From: an uncultured Collinsella sp.
Lineage (GTDB): Bacteria; Actinomycetota; Coriobacteriia; Coriobacteriales; Coriobacteriaceae
Length of the DNA stretch: 20,890 nucleotides
Assembly: GCA_900765115.1 (NCBI GenBank)
Contig: CAAFQK010000033.1
Location: 1 to 20,890 of the forward strand
Reading direction: 5' to 3'
Numbering within the stretch: position 1 is the first letter of the stretch; every line of letters begins with the position of its first letter. The translations under genes were made by a program, and so were the position numbers. The notes under the pieces are model-generated. The model was not told where the DNA came from. It made no database searches and saw only the letters and a program-made list of their open reading frames with translations. Below are positions 1 to 7,906 of this stretch, one piece after another.

Positions 1-83
1 GGTACAGGGACGGCAAGCTCAAGAAGGACCTAGGATGGAAGACCATTAGGGAGTATCGCGAGGAGAGGGGCTATGCGGCATAG
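1..83 (+). CDS. IS3-family transposase, C-terminal fragment (cut by window edge)
   Basis: Reading from base 3 gives 26 residues ending GWKTIREYREERGYAA and a TAG stop at 81-83. The pattern (Tyr-Arg, a short basic stretch, Leu-Gly-Trp-x-Thr, then Glu-Tyr) is typical of the extreme C-terminus of IS3-family DDE transposases, downstream of the last catalytic Glu. The catalytic core lies outside the window, so activity cannot be judged. The outer end of the element should lie within the next tens of bases. The sequence on the opposite strand around 107-129 carries TCGGACG, like many IS3 ends, but I cannot fix the terminus without the other end. Confidence 0.6.
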   Translation, partial: YRDGKLKKDLGWKTIREYREERGYAA

Positions 84-99
84 CGCCGGGGCATGGTCC

Positions 100-251
100 G
101 GAAAAACGTCCGAGGTCCCTGGTTTCCCAAACAGGCCTCTTACGGAAAATGCATCCCGGAATCCCCGCTCGAAACGGGACGCACTTTCCCAGTCGAGGCC
201 CTATGGGAAACCGTGTCCCACCTTGAAAGGCAAAACTGGGACGCAGTTTCC
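100..251. repeat. Cluster of short palindromic repeats, GGGAAA-n2/3-GTCCC type
   Basis: Six imperfect copies of a 12-15 base motif lie here in both orientations. They are GGAAAAACGTCC (100-111), the reverse form GTCCCTGGTTTCCC (115-128), GGAAAATGCATCCC (144-157), GGGACGCACTTTCCC (176-190, reverse), GGGAAACCGTGTCCC (205-219) and GGGACGCAGTTTCC (238-251, reverse). The last four are spaced about 29-33 bases apart. Neighbouring opposite copies, such as 176-190 with 205-219, can pair into hairpins. The stretch is non-coding. It may be a REP-like cluster or decayed ends of insertion sequences. Confidence 0.6.
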
Positions 252-270
252 GGGCGGGGCATCAAAAACA

Positions 271-339
271 AAGTTGCGGTGGAATAGTTCCTGGATGGGC
301 TGGTTGATGCCCCAGATCGGAACTATTTCACCGCAAGTT
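271..339. repeat. Large hairpin with 21-base arms
   Basis: The arms at 271-291 and 319-339 are inverted copies that match at 19 of 21 positions and share the core TGCGGTG(G/A)AATAGTTCC. The 27-base interior contains a further GGGC/GCCC pairing. The hairpin lies 27 bases past the stop of the minus-strand esterase. It could end that transcript, but no clear T-run follows, so a mobile palindromic repeat is at least as likely. Confidence 0.6.
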
Positions 340-365
340 ATTGAAGGGCTGGGATGCCCGTCCTC

Positions 366-1265
366 TTACAGATGGCGCTCCAGGAAGCGGAAGGCTAGGC
401 GAATCCAAGGGCGGACCGCCACCTGCTTGTCCTCGTTGTCGACCGCGGTGTTGGCGTTGCCGAGCGAAAGGCCGTGACCACCCTGGTCGAAGACGTGCAT
501 CTCGCATGCAACGCCCTCCTCGGCCATGCGCTGCGCAAACGGGTAGACCTGCGCGATCGGCGCCGTCTTGTCGTCGGACACGCCCCACACAAAGGTCGGT
601 GGCATCTGGCGCGAAACATGCGTGGTGGGGCAGATGTCGGCCAGATGCTCGTCAGCTGCCTCGCCGCCCGTCACCATCGACAGGTAGTCGTTGAGCAAAT
701 CGCGTCCCGTCTTGCCGCCCGTCTTGGGCACGCGCAAGTCAATGCGCGGATCGCGCGTCTGCATGTCGCGCACATAGGCAAAGTCGAGCAATGGATAGCC
801 CAGCACCACGGCATCGGGACGAATGTCGTCCGGACGCGCCCCGGCAAGTGCCGCGAAGGGGCCGGTCTTCCACTGTGTTGCCAGCGAAGCGCAAATCATG
901 CCGCCAGCAGAAAAGCCCACGACGCACACGCGCTTGGGATCGACATGCCACTCGTCAGCGTTGGCGCGCACCGTGGCGACCATCTTGGCAAGATCTGCCT
1001 GGGGGTGCGGAAAGCTCACGTCACCCGTAGAACTCGTGACATAGTTGAGCACAAAGGCCTGGTAGCCGTGATCCAAAAACGCAAACGCCACGGGATCCTG
1101 CTCATGCGGAGCGATATGCGTAAACGCACCTCCGCCGCAGATAATCACGGCAGGGCGGCGGCCATTCGGTTTATCGGGCAGCGGCTCGGCACCCAAATAC
1201 GTAAAGGTCGCCGGATATTCCTCGGTCGGCTCCTCGCCCCACAGCGCATGGTTCTCGACAATCAT
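366..1265 (-). CDS. Alpha/beta-hydrolase fold esterase (acetylesterase-like)
   Basis: This is a 299-residue cytoplasmic serine hydrolase of the Aes/BD-FAE type; such enzymes remove acetyl or other acyl groups from sugars and small esters. The sequence shows an oxyanion-hole segment CGGGAF at about 43-48, the nucleophile elbow GFSAGG with Ser119, a likely acid at Asp231 in GVSDDKTAP and the catalytic His264 in DQGGHGLS. All three triad members are therefore present in family order. The ATG at 1265 is chosen because GGGAG lies five bases upstream. The open frame runs further upstream without a stop, but that part has no family resemblance. There is no signal peptide. It is divergent from the EIIA gene. 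The substrate is unknown. Confidence 0.85.
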   Translation of the reverse strand: MIVENHALWGEEPTEEYPATFTYLGAEPLPDKPNGRRPAVIICGGGAFTHIAPHEQDPVAFAFLDHGYQAFVLNYVTSSTGDVSFPHPQADLAKMVATVRANADEWHVDPKRVCVVGFSAGGMICASLATQWKTGPFAALAGARPDDIRPDAVVLGYPLLDFAYVRDMQTRDPRIDLRVPKTGGKTGRDLLNDYLSMVTGGEAADEHLADICPTTHVSRQMPPTFVWGVSDDKTAPIAQVYPFAQRMAEEGVACEMHVFDQGGHGLSLGNANTAVDNEDKQVAVRPWIRLAFRFLERHL

Positions 1266-1451
1266 ATGTGCTCCCTTCGCGCAAATTAAGCGCCCTTGTT
1301 TTTTGCCTTCAAGCGTACCCCACTTGAACCCGTGGCGCAGAAACACTCCGGCAATAAGTTTCCCTTCAACTGATATATCACATAATCCCAGCTCAGAGGT
1401 ATCTTTGAGCAGCGTAGAATAGGGGCGTTGACCAAGCCGCGAAACACATAT

Positions 1452-1461
1452 GAAACGTTTC
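1452..1461. promoter_or_regulatory. LacI/CcpA-like operator palindrome before the EIIA gene
   Basis: GAAACGTTTC is a perfect 10-base palindrome with a central CG, the core expected for LacI/GalR-family and catabolite-control sites. It lies about 48 bases before the EIIA start, in the divergent region shared with the esterase gene. Its role is inferred from sequence form and from the sugar-transport gene it precedes. Confidence 0.4.
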
Positions 1462-1508
1462 CGGCAAACCAAACGCGCGATATGCGCCTATTTAAGTTGG
1501 AGGCAACT

Positions 1509-2072
1509 ATGGGTCTGCTCGATTCGCTTAAGTCCACCTTCACCTCGACCGGCGAGGCGTCCGTTCCGCCCGCAGCAAGCTTCGCTACCCGCGAAGGCGT
1601 CATCTATGCCCCCGTCAACGGCGTGCTCGTCAACCTGAACGAGGTTCCCGACGAGACGATCGCCTCGGGCATGCTTGGCCAGGGCTATGGCATCGAGCCC
1701 ATTACCGGCACCATCTATGCGCCCGCCAACGGCCGCATCGGTGCCACCACTGTCACCAACCACTCCATCGGCATGATTACCGAGGACGGCCTGCGCGTGT
1801 TCATCCATGTTGGCCTGGGCACCGTGGAAATGAACGGCAAGGGTTTTGCCCGCTTTGTCGAGATGGGCGATGTGGTCAAGGCAGGCCAGCCGCTCATCAG
1901 CTTCGACCGCGAGGCCATTAAGGCCGCTGGTCACGAGGACATCGTGACCGTCATCGTCTCCGAGCTCGATCGTCTTAAGAGCATCGACCATGTCGGCGAG
2001 TCTGGAACGCTTATCGGCGGCAACCCGCTCGTCAAGCTTGGCGACCCGCTGCTGGTTGCCAAGACCAAGTAG
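1509..2072 (+). CDS. PTS glucose-type EIIA component
   Basis: This 187-residue protein is a stand-alone EIIA of the glucose family (Crr-like). It takes a phosphate from HPr and passes it to a sugar-specific EIIB domain. The family core is clear: APVNGVLVNLNEVPD, then ITGTIYAPANGRIG, TNHSIGM with the conserved His85, and VFIHVGLGTVEMNGKGF with the phosphorylated His100. GDVVKAGQPLISFD and GNPLVKLGD complete the beta-sandwich. The length is a little over that of E. coli EIIA-Glc (169 residues), mainly through the N-terminal tail. The ATG follows TTGGAGG by a good spacing. No EIIB or EIIC lies in the window, so it probably serves permeases encoded elsewhere. A terminator follows 38 bases after the stop. 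Confidence 0.92.
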   Translation: MGLLDSLKSTFTSTGEASVPPAASFATREGVIYAPVNGVLVNLNEVPDETIASGMLGQGYGIEPITGTIYAPANGRIGATTVTNHSIGMITEDGLRVFIHVGLGTVEMNGKGFARFVEMGDVVKAGQPLISFDREAIKAAGHEDIVTVIVSELDRLKSIDHVGESGTLIGGNPLVKLGDPLLVAKTK

Positions 2073-2109
2073 CCAGGCCCCGCGCCACACAGCCAAAAGG
2101 CACCTCGTC

Positions 2110-2143
2110 AAGCGCCCACGACCATTAGGCCGCGGGCGCTTTT
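2110..2143 (+). terminator. Rho-independent terminator after the EIIA gene
   Basis: AAGCGCCC at 2110-2117 pairs with GGGCGCTT at 2134-2141, with a further CG/CG step inside. TTTT runs from the stem base, followed by CGTTTG. It closes the EIIA transcript before asnS. Confidence 0.75.
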
Positions 2144-2253
2144 CGTTTGAAAAACCATCCCGCCAATGCCTTATCTGTATAGCCCAAATGAGCCGAGCTG
2201 CTAAAATATCGAACTGTATGGATAACTATCATTCAACCGTTATGGGAGGATAC

Positions 2254-3657
2254 GTGAACCGCACCAAAATCGCGCAGCTCTATGCCGATGCCGAGTCGCT
2301 CGGTGGCCAGACCGTCACCGTTGCCGGCTGGGTCAAGTCCGTCCGCGACATGAAGAACTTTGGCTTCGTTACGCTCAACGACGGCAGCTGCTTCCGCGAC
2401 CTGCAGGTCGTCATGAACCGCGAGGCGCTCGACAACTACGACGAGATCGCCCATCAAAACGTCTCGGCCGCCCTCATCTGTACCGGTACCGTCAAGCTGA
2501 CGCCCGACGCGCCCCAGCCCTTCGAGCTTTCTGCCACCTCCATCGAGGTCGAGGGCGTCAGCGCCCCGGATTACCCGCTGCAGAAGAAGCGCGCAACCGT
2601 CGAGTTCCTGCGCACCCAGCAGCACCTGCGTCCGCGCACCAACCTGTTCCGCGCTGTGTTCCGCATCCGCTCTGTCGCAGCTGCCGCTATCCACCGCTTC
2701 TTCCAGGAGCAGGGCTTTGTCTACGTCAACACCCCCATCATCACCACGAGTGACTGCGAGGGCGCCGGCGAGATGTTCCGCGTGACCACGCTCGACCCCA
2801 AAAATCCGCCCCTCACCGAGTCCGGTGAGGTCGACTGGAGCCAGGACTTCTTTGGCAAGCATGCGAGCCTCACCGTGTCCGGCCAGCTCAATGCCGAGAA
2901 CTTTGCCATGGCCTTTGGCGACGTGTACACCTTTGGCCCCACCTTCCGCGCCGAAAACTCCAACACCACGCGCCACGCCGCCGAGTTTTGGATGATCGAG
3001 CCCGAGATGGCCTTTGCCGACCTCAACGATTACATGGATAACGCCGAGGCCATGCTCAAGTACGTTCTTAAGGACGTTATGGCCACCTGCCCCGATGAGC
3101 TCAACATGCTCAACAAGTTTGTGGACAAGGGCCTGATCGAGCGTCTGAACCACGTGGCAAACTCCGACTTTGCCCGCGTTACCTACACCGAGGCCGTCGA
3201 GATCCTGGAGCAGGCGGTGGCTGCCGGTCACAAGTTCGACTACCCCGTCAGCTGGGGCATCGATCTGCAGACCGAGCACGAGCGCTTCCTGACCGAGGAG
3301 CACTTTAAGCGCCCGACCTTCGTAACCGACTACCCGGCCGAGATCAAGGCCTTCTACATGCGCATGAACGAAGACGGCAAGACCGTCGCCGCCGCCGACT
3401 GCCTGGTTCCCGGTATCGGCGAGATTATCGGCGGCTCCCAGCGCGAGGAGCGCCTGGATCTGCTCGAGGCCCGCATCAAGGACCTGGGCATGAATCCCGA
3501 GCAGTACAAGTACTACCTTGACCTGCGCCGCTACGGTTCCTGCAAGCACGCCGGCTACGGTCTGGGCTTCGAGCGCTTGGTGATGTACCTCACCGGCGTG
3601 GGCAACATCCGCGACGTTCTGCCGCACCCGCGCACCGTGGGCAACGCCGACTTCTAA
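2254..3657 (+). CDS. asnS: Asparaginyl-tRNA synthetase
   Basis: This 467-residue class IIb synthetase charges tRNA-Asn with asparagine in the cytoplasm; the E. coli enzyme has 466 residues. The N-terminal OB-fold anticodon-binding domain (about 13-110) has VTVAGWVKSVRDMKNFGFV and NDGSCFRDLQVV. Class II motif 2 is at about 230-250 (TFRAENSNTTRHAAEFWMIE). Motif 3 is near 435-455 (YGLGFERLVMYLTGVGNIRD), with the asparagine-type ending DVLPHPRT. The start is set at GTG 2254 because GGGAGG lies four bases before it. ATG codons at 2218 and 2242 are in frame but lack a ribosome binding site. No T-box leader is seen upstream. It appears monocistronic, with a terminator on each side. Confidence 0.96.
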   Translation: MNRTKIAQLYADAESLGGQTVTVAGWVKSVRDMKNFGFVTLNDGSCFRDLQVVMNREALDNYDEIAHQNVSAALICTGTVKLTPDAPQPFELSATSIEVEGVSAPDYPLQKKRATVEFLRTQQHLRPRTNLFRAVFRIRSVAAAAIHRFFQEQGFVYVNTPIITTSDCEGAGEMFRVTTLDPKNPPLTESGEVDWSQDFFGKHASLTVSGQLNAENFAMAFGDVYTFGPTFRAENSNTTRHAAEFWMIEPEMAFADLNDYMDNAEAMLKYVLKDVMATCPDELNMLNKFVDKGLIERLNHVANSDFARVTYTEAVEILEQAVAAGHKFDYPVSWGIDLQTEHERFLTEEHFKRPTFVTDYPAEIKAFYMRMNEDGKTVAAADCLVPGIGEIIGGSQREERLDLLEARIKDLGMNPEQYKYYLDLRRYGSCKHAGYGLGFERLVMYLTGVGNIRDVLPHPRTVGNADF

Positions 3658-3696
3658 TCTCCACAGCGCATTCAGCGCATTACAGCACATCGCGCC

Positions 3697-3729
3697 AGCG
3701 CCTCTCGGCAAGCCGAGGGGCGCTTTTTT
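3697..3729 (+). terminator. Rho-independent terminator after asnS
   Basis: AGCGCCTCTCGG and CCGAGGGGCGCT form a 12-base stem with one mismatch around a CAAG loop, followed by a run of Ts. It lies 40 bases after the asnS stop. Confidence 0.9.
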
Positions 3730-3905
3730 CAACAGCATCCGTCAAGCTTTTGGCAAGGTTTTGGTCAGTTAGGCAGGGTTGTTGAAAACTCGACCCGCCG
3801 TTTGCCGGCAACCATCGACCGTCCAAGGCGTCACGCGTCCTTGGCCAGGCTCCGCGCCCTAGGCTCTGATCTGCCATCACCAAAAAAGGAAAGGACGTGG
3901 GCGCT

Positions 3906-4694
3906 ATGACCGAAGCCGTTGTTGAAAACTACGAGACCACGACCAGGGGCTCCGCCTCGATGGCAGCCTATCGCGCCGTACGCATCCTGCAGCTCTTGAG
4001 CGAGAACACCGGCGAGGACAAGGCGCTGCTTTCCGACGAGCTGGTCGAGCTCCTCGCCCATCCCGACGACCCCGCCCGCATGCCCATCTCGGCGGCACGC
4101 CGCAGCATCTATACCTCGATATCTGCACTTCGTCACGCCGGATACGAAATCGACTATAAGCGCGGCGTGGGCTATCGGCTCCTCACCCGCCCGCTTGCTG
4201 ACGAAGAGATCATACGGCTCCACGGCATGGTCATGCGCAACCGATCGACGCCCATAGCCATTCGAAAGAGCATGGCGCAGCACCTGGTCGCCATGGCGAG
4301 CGCCGATGTTCGCGACTATCTCGATATGCCCGAACCGGCACCGGCCGCCAACGACGCACCCGTCAAGACAACGCGTCCGCACGCCAAGCGTATCGACACG
4401 TGCGAACTCGTCGAACAGGCCATCGACCATGGAACAACTGTCAGCTTTGATATCTCAAACGTCCTGACCCGAGGCGAAACCGAGGTGGTGCGGATGACGG
4501 TCCGGCCCTTTGCCATCAGGCAGCGCGATGGAGTCTCGTATCTGCTGGGAACGGTCTACGACACCCGAGGCGCCGACGACACCCTGCGCACCGTTGAGGT
4601 CAGCCGCATGAGAAACGTCAGCACGCGTTTGCTCGACGGCAAGAAACTCTTTGCCGCGCTAGACGAAGAAGACAGCCCCGCACCCGCAGCATAA
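3906..4694 (+). CDS. WYL-domain transcriptional regulator
   Basis: This 262-residue protein has an N-terminal winged-helix region (about 22-95) with ISAARRSIYTSISALRHAGY as recognition-helix material and KRGVGYRLLT as the wing. A linker rich in Pro and Ala follows. The C-terminal part (about 163-245) resembles a WYL ligand-sensing domain, with RMTVRPFAIRQRDGVSYLLG in the place where the name-giving Trp-Tyr-Leu normally sits. Such proteins bind DNA and sense nucleic-acid or nucleotide ligands. The start could also be GTG 3897, which has AAGGA six bases upstream; I prefer ATG 3906. It lies directly upstream of the ABC importer but is separated from it by a strong promoter. A regulatory link is possible, not shown. 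Confidence 0.75.
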   Translation: MTEAVVENYETTTRGSASMAAYRAVRILQLLSENTGEDKALLSDELVELLAHPDDPARMPISAARRSIYTSISALRHAGYEIDYKRGVGYRLLTRPLADEEIIRLHGMVMRNRSTPIAIRKSMAQHLVAMASADVRDYLDMPEPAPAANDAPVKTTRPHAKRIDTCELVEQAIDHGTTVSFDISNVLTRGETEVVRMTVRPFAIRQRDGVSYLLGTVYDTRGADDTLRTVEVSRMRNVSTRLLDGKKLFAALDEEDSPAPAA

Positions 4695-4762
4695 GCCCCG
4701 TTACCGTCCGTCGTTCCTCAGCACCGCCCATCCGGTTCAGTATTAAAAAACCCGCCAGGTTA

Positions 4763-4790
4763 TTGTAAAAATGGACATCGGCGTTACTAT
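4763..4790 (+). promoter_or_regulatory. Sigma-A-type promoter of the ABC importer
   Basis: TTGTAA (4763-4768) and TACTAT (4785-4790) are separated by 16 bases in an AT-richer stretch before the lipoprotein gene. The predicted leader of about 60 bases contains a small hairpin, TGCACT with AGTGCA. Confidence 0.6.
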
Positions 4791-4853
4791 AGTCCCACTT
4801 GCACTTTTTCCTAGTGCAGTGTTTCCAGCCATTTTTATACTGGGGGTAATGAT

Positions 4854-5834
4854 ATGAAGGACATCACCATCAGCCGCAGGAGCCTTCTTGTCTCCGCTGG
4901 CCTGCTCGCGCTCGCTCCGCTCGCCGGATGCGGCGGCAACTCTGGTTCCGGCTCCGCTGCCGCCGGTTCCGACTACACCATCGGCATTCTGCAGCTCACC
5001 GAGCACTCCGCGCTCGATGCCGCCAACGACGGCTTCGTCAAGGCCATCAAGAAGAGCGGTCTCAAGGTCAAGATCGACCAGAAGAACGCCCAGAACGACC
5101 AGTCCACGTGTAAGTCCATTGCCGACAAGTTCGTAGGCGACGGCGTCGACCTGATCTATGCCATCGCTACGCCCGCCGCGCAGGCTGCCGCCGGTGCCAC
5201 CGCCGATATCCCCATCGTTGGCTGCGCCATCACCGACTACGCCGCTTCCGGCCTGGTCCAGGACAACGACAAGCCCGGCACCAACGTCACGGGCGCTTCC
5301 GACCTCACCCCGGTCGCCGAGCAACTCGAGATGATGCAGAAGGTCCTGCCCGACGTTAAGAAGGTCGGCCTGCTCTACTGCACCGCCGAATCCAACTCCG
5401 ACGTCCAGATCAAGGCCGCCAAGAAGGAGCTCGACAAGCTGGGCCTCGAGTACACTGACTTCACCGTCTCGAGCTCCAACGAGATCCAGTCTGTCGTCGA
5501 GTCTGCCGTGGGCAAGGTCGACGCGCTGTACTCCCCCACCGACAACACCATCGCCGCGGGTGCCTCGCAGGTCGGCCAGATCTGCAAGGAGAATAAGCTC
5601 CCCTTCGTAACTGGTGAGGAGGGCATGTGCAAGGCCGGCGGTCTGTTCACCCTCTCCATCAACTATGAGGACCTGGGCTACGCCGCGGGCGAGATGGCCG
5701 TCAAGATCCTGAAGGGCGAGGCCAAGCCCGAGGATATGCCGATCAAACACCTCTCGAGCAAGGACCTGGTCGTCGTCAAGAACGACGAGATGGCCGAGGC
5801 CCTGGGCATCGACCTCTCCGCTCTGGACGAATAG
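4854..5834 (+). CDS. ABC transporter substrate-binding lipoprotein (TrpX / ABC_sub_bind family)
   Basis: This 326-residue extracytoplasmic binding protein captures the solute for the permease and ATPase encoded next. The N-terminus has SRRS followed by a hydrophobic stretch and the lipobox LAGC, giving lipidation at Cys26; the twin Arg could route it through Tat. The mature part follows the ABC_sub_bind (Pfam PF04392) pattern: YTIGILQLTEHSALDAANDG, then YAIATPAAQAA, PIVGCAITD, VKKVGLLYCTAESNSD, DALYSPTDNTI and INYEDLGYAAGEMAVKILKG. Characterised members bind tryptophan or other aromatic amino acids in streptococci, but many have unknown ligands. The GGGGG upstream supports the ATG. The spacing to the permease gene is about 200 bases and contains a stable hairpin. 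Confidence 0.88.
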   Translation: MKDITISRRSLLVSAGLLALAPLAGCGGNSGSGSAAAGSDYTIGILQLTEHSALDAANDGFVKAIKKSGLKVKIDQKNAQNDQSTCKSIADKFVGDGVDLIYAIATPAAQAAAGATADIPIVGCAITDYAASGLVQDNDKPGTNVTGASDLTPVAEQLEMMQKVLPDVKKVGLLYCTAESNSDVQIKAAKKELDKLGLEYTDFTVSSSNEIQSVVESAVGKVDALYSPTDNTIAAGASQVGQICKENKLPFVTGEEGMCKAGGLFTLSINYEDLGYAAGEMAVKILKGEAKPEDMPIKHLSSKDLVVVKNDEMAEALGIDLSALDE

Positions 5835-5905
5835 CGCCATGCGCGGTGACGCGTCTAGGGCCCGCACGCGCGCCACGGCTGCGTTATTCAATATCTGAGT
5901 CATTG

Positions 5906-5934
5906 GGGCGAACGCTAAAGACCGGCGTTCGCCC
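5906..5934 (+). terminator. Intercistronic hairpin, possible attenuator
   Basis: GGGCGAACGC at 5906-5915 pairs perfectly with GCGTTCGCCC at 5925-5934 around a nine-base loop. Only TGCTTGTT follows, so termination is likely partial. It could also protect the 3' end of the binding-protein message, a common way of making more binding protein than permease. Confidence 0.55.
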
Positions 5935-6038
5935 TGCTTGTTACGGATGAGACAAAACATCCGGCCGCAGCTCTTTTATGCAGTGTTACCGCTATTATGG
6001 AAAATCACGTGTCCACCCTATCCTAGGAGGTATGAAGC

Positions 6039-6962
6039 ATGCTCATTGCATTGCAGGGCGCCGTTTCGCAGGGCGTCCTCTGGGGCATCATGGTGCTCGG
6101 CGTGTTTATCACGTTCCGCCTGCTCGACATCCCCGATATGACCTGCGACGGCAGCTTTGCCCTCGGCGGCTGTGTTTGCGCCGTGCTCATCGTCAACAAT
6201 AACGTCGACCCGCTGCTCGCCGTGCTGGCCGGCATGTGCGCCGGCGCCATCGCGGGCGCTGTCACGGGCATCTTGACCACCGTCTTTGAGATTCCCGCGA
6301 TCCTTGCCGGAATCCTTACGCAGATCAGTCTGTGGTCCATCAACCTGCGCATCATGGGCAAATCCAACACGCCCATCCTTGCCAAGGGCACCATCTTCTC
6401 ATCCGTCAGCCACATGACGGGCCTGCCGCAGTCCACCGTTGCCATCATCCTGGGCATTGTGCTGGCCGTGGCCATCGTCGCCATCCTGTACTGGTTCTTT
6501 GGCACCGAGATCGGCTCGGCGCTGCGTGCTACCGGCAACAACGAGTACATGATCCGCGCCCTGGGCGTCAACACCAACTCCACCAAGATGATCGCCCTCG
6601 TGCTCTCCAACGCCCTTATCGGCCTTTCGGGTGCGCTCATCTGCCAGAGCCAGAAGTACGCTGACATTGGCATGGGCACCGGCGCCATCGTCATCGGCCT
6701 TGCCGCTATCGTCATCGGCGAGGTGCTCGGCCGCCTGCTGCCCGGCGGTCTGACGCAGTTCTCCGTCCGCCTGGCCTCTGCCGTCTTTGGCTCCGTGGTC
6801 TACTTCCTCATCCGCGCCATCGTGCTGCAGCTGGGTATGGATGCCAACGACATGAAGCTGCTCTCCGCAGTGATCGTTGCCGTGGCCCTGTGCGTGCCCG
6901 TGGTTTGGGAGCGCTACAAGCTCCGCAGCTCCTATACGAGGGGAGATGAGGCAGATGCTTAA
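6039..6962 (+). CDS. ABC transporter permease (TrpY-type, BPD_transp_2)
   Basis: This 307-residue integral membrane protein has about eight hydrophobic segments and forms the channel of the importer. Family features include the N-terminal GVLWGIMVLGVFITFRLLD, then IPDMTCDGSFALGG, and the cytoplasmic coupling segment GSALRATGNNEYMIRALGVN (about 161-180), which docks on the ATPase. These match the branched-chain/ribose-type permease group that accompanies ABC_sub_bind proteins. AGGAGG eight bases upstream fixes the ATG at 6039. The last eight bases overlap the ATPase gene, which implies coupled translation. Confidence 0.9.
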   Translation: MLIALQGAVSQGVLWGIMVLGVFITFRLLDIPDMTCDGSFALGGCVCAVLIVNNNVDPLLAVLAGMCAGAIAGAVTGILTTVFEIPAILAGILTQISLWSINLRIMGKSNTPILAKGTIFSSVSHMTGLPQSTVAIILGIVLAVAIVAILYWFFGTEIGSALRATGNNEYMIRALGVNTNSTKMIALVLSNALIGLSGALICQSQKYADIGMGTGAIVIGLAAIVIGEVLGRLLPGGLTQFSVRLASAVFGSVVYFLIRAIVLQLGMDANDMKLLSAVIVAVALCVPVVWERYKLRSSYTRGDEADA

Positions 6963-7749
6963 GCTCTCGCACGTCAAAAAAACCTTTAACAAGGGCACCG
7001 TTACCGAGAAGCGCGCGCTCACCGGCGTCGACCTTACCCTTAACGACGGCGACTTTGTGACCGTGATCGGCGGCAACGGCGCCGGCAAGTCCACGCTGCT
7101 CAACATGATTGCCGGCGTGTATCCGCTCGATTCGGGCGTTATTGAGCTCGACGGCACCGATATCTCGCGTCTGAGCGAGTCGCAGCGCGCCAAGTACCTG
7201 GGCCGAGTGTTCCAGGACCCCATGCGCGGCACCGCTGCCGACATGCAAATTGCCGAGAACCTGGCCCTCGCCAAGCGCCGCGGCCAGCGTCGCGGCCTTT
7301 CGTGGGGCGTCACCAAGGCCGAGAAGGATGAGTACGTTGAGTTGCTCAAGCGCTTGGACCTCGGTCTGGACACGCGCCTCAACGCCAAGGTTGGTCTGCT
7401 CTCGGGCGGCCAGCGCCAGGCACTCACCCTGCTGATGGCCACGCTCACCAAGCCGCGCCTGCTGCTGCTCGACGAGCACACCGCGGCCCTCGACCCCAAG
7501 ACGGCTTCTAAGGTGCTCAACCTGACCGAGGAGATCGTCGACGAGAACCACCTGACCACACTCATGGTCACGCACAACATGAACGACGCCATCCGCCTGG
7601 GCAACCGTCTGATCATGATGCACGAGGGCCATGTGATCTACGACGTGGCCGGCGACGAGAAAAAGTCGCTCACCGTCGCCGACCTGCTGCAGAAGTTCGA
7701 GGAGGTCTCGGGCGGCGAGCTCGCCAACGACCGCATGCTGCTGAGCTAA
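6955..7749 (+). CDS. ABC transporter ATP-binding protein (TrpZ-type)
   Basis: This 264-residue nucleotide-binding subunit powers the importer from the cytoplasmic face. All ABC motifs are intact: Walker A GGNGAGKST, Q-loop VFQDPMRGT, signature LSGGQRQAL, Walker B LLLLDEHTAAL and H-loop VTHNM. The Walker B Asp-Glu is followed by His-Thr, usual for this subfamily, where many other ABC proteins have Pro-Thr. ATG 6955 has GGGGAG nine bases upstream. ATG 6946 is also in frame but sits directly against that site. Two strong hairpin terminators follow the stop. Confidence 0.93.
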   Translation: MLKLSHVKKTFNKGTVTEKRALTGVDLTLNDGDFVTVIGGNGAGKSTLLNMIAGVYPLDSGVIELDGTDISRLSESQRAKYLGRVFQDPMRGTAADMQIAENLALAKRRGQRRGLSWGVTKAEKDEYVELLKRLDLGLDTRLNAKVGLLSGGQRQALTLLMATLTKPRLLLLDEHTAALDPKTASKVLNLTEEIVDENHLTTLMVTHNMNDAIRLGNRLIMMHEGHVIYDVAGDEKKSLTVADLLQKFEEVSGGELANDRMLLS

Positions 7750-7788
7750 AACCTGCCAAAAAGGGACAGGTTTATTTTGGCAGGTTTT
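7748..7788 (+). terminator. Terminator hairpin with GGGACAGG loop
   Basis: The arms AAAACCTGCCAAAA (7748-7761) and TTTTGGCAGGTTTT (7775-7788) pair perfectly over 14 bases. The loop holds AGGGACAGG. It begins inside the ATPase stop codon and ends in a T-run, so it should stop the importer transcript. Confidence 0.85.
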
Positions 7789-7803
7789 ATCTGCGCAAAC
7801 GTC

Positions 7804-7843
7804 AAAACCGCCGCAAAGGGACAGACGCCCTTGCGGCGGTTTT
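7804..7843 (+). terminator. Second terminator hairpin with GGGACAG loop
   Basis: AAAACCGCCGCAA (7804-7816) pairs with TTGCGGCGGTTTT (7831-7843). The interior has GGG/CCC pairing and again the string GGGACAG. It is built like the preceding hairpin but with different arms, so it is a tandem partner rather than a copy. Confidence 0.75.
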
Positions 7844-7906
7844 CGCATATTATGTCGATAATCCAGCGTCAGCAGGAACTACTGGTTAAGGACTAAGGAA
7901 ACTGCC

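Noticed and set aside
73..477. 134-codon open frame at the left edge
   Set aside because: It runs through the palindromic repeats and the large hairpin and into the antisense of the esterase gene.
2144..2253. T-box or other amino-acid-responsive leader before asnS
   Set aside because: The stretch is too short and has neither a T-box sequence nor a terminator/antiterminator pair.
2233..3738. 501-codon open frame on the minus strand opposite asnS
   Set aside because: It mirrors asnS codon bias, has low-complexity Val/Gly/Leu/Asp composition, no ribosome binding site and no recognisable domain.
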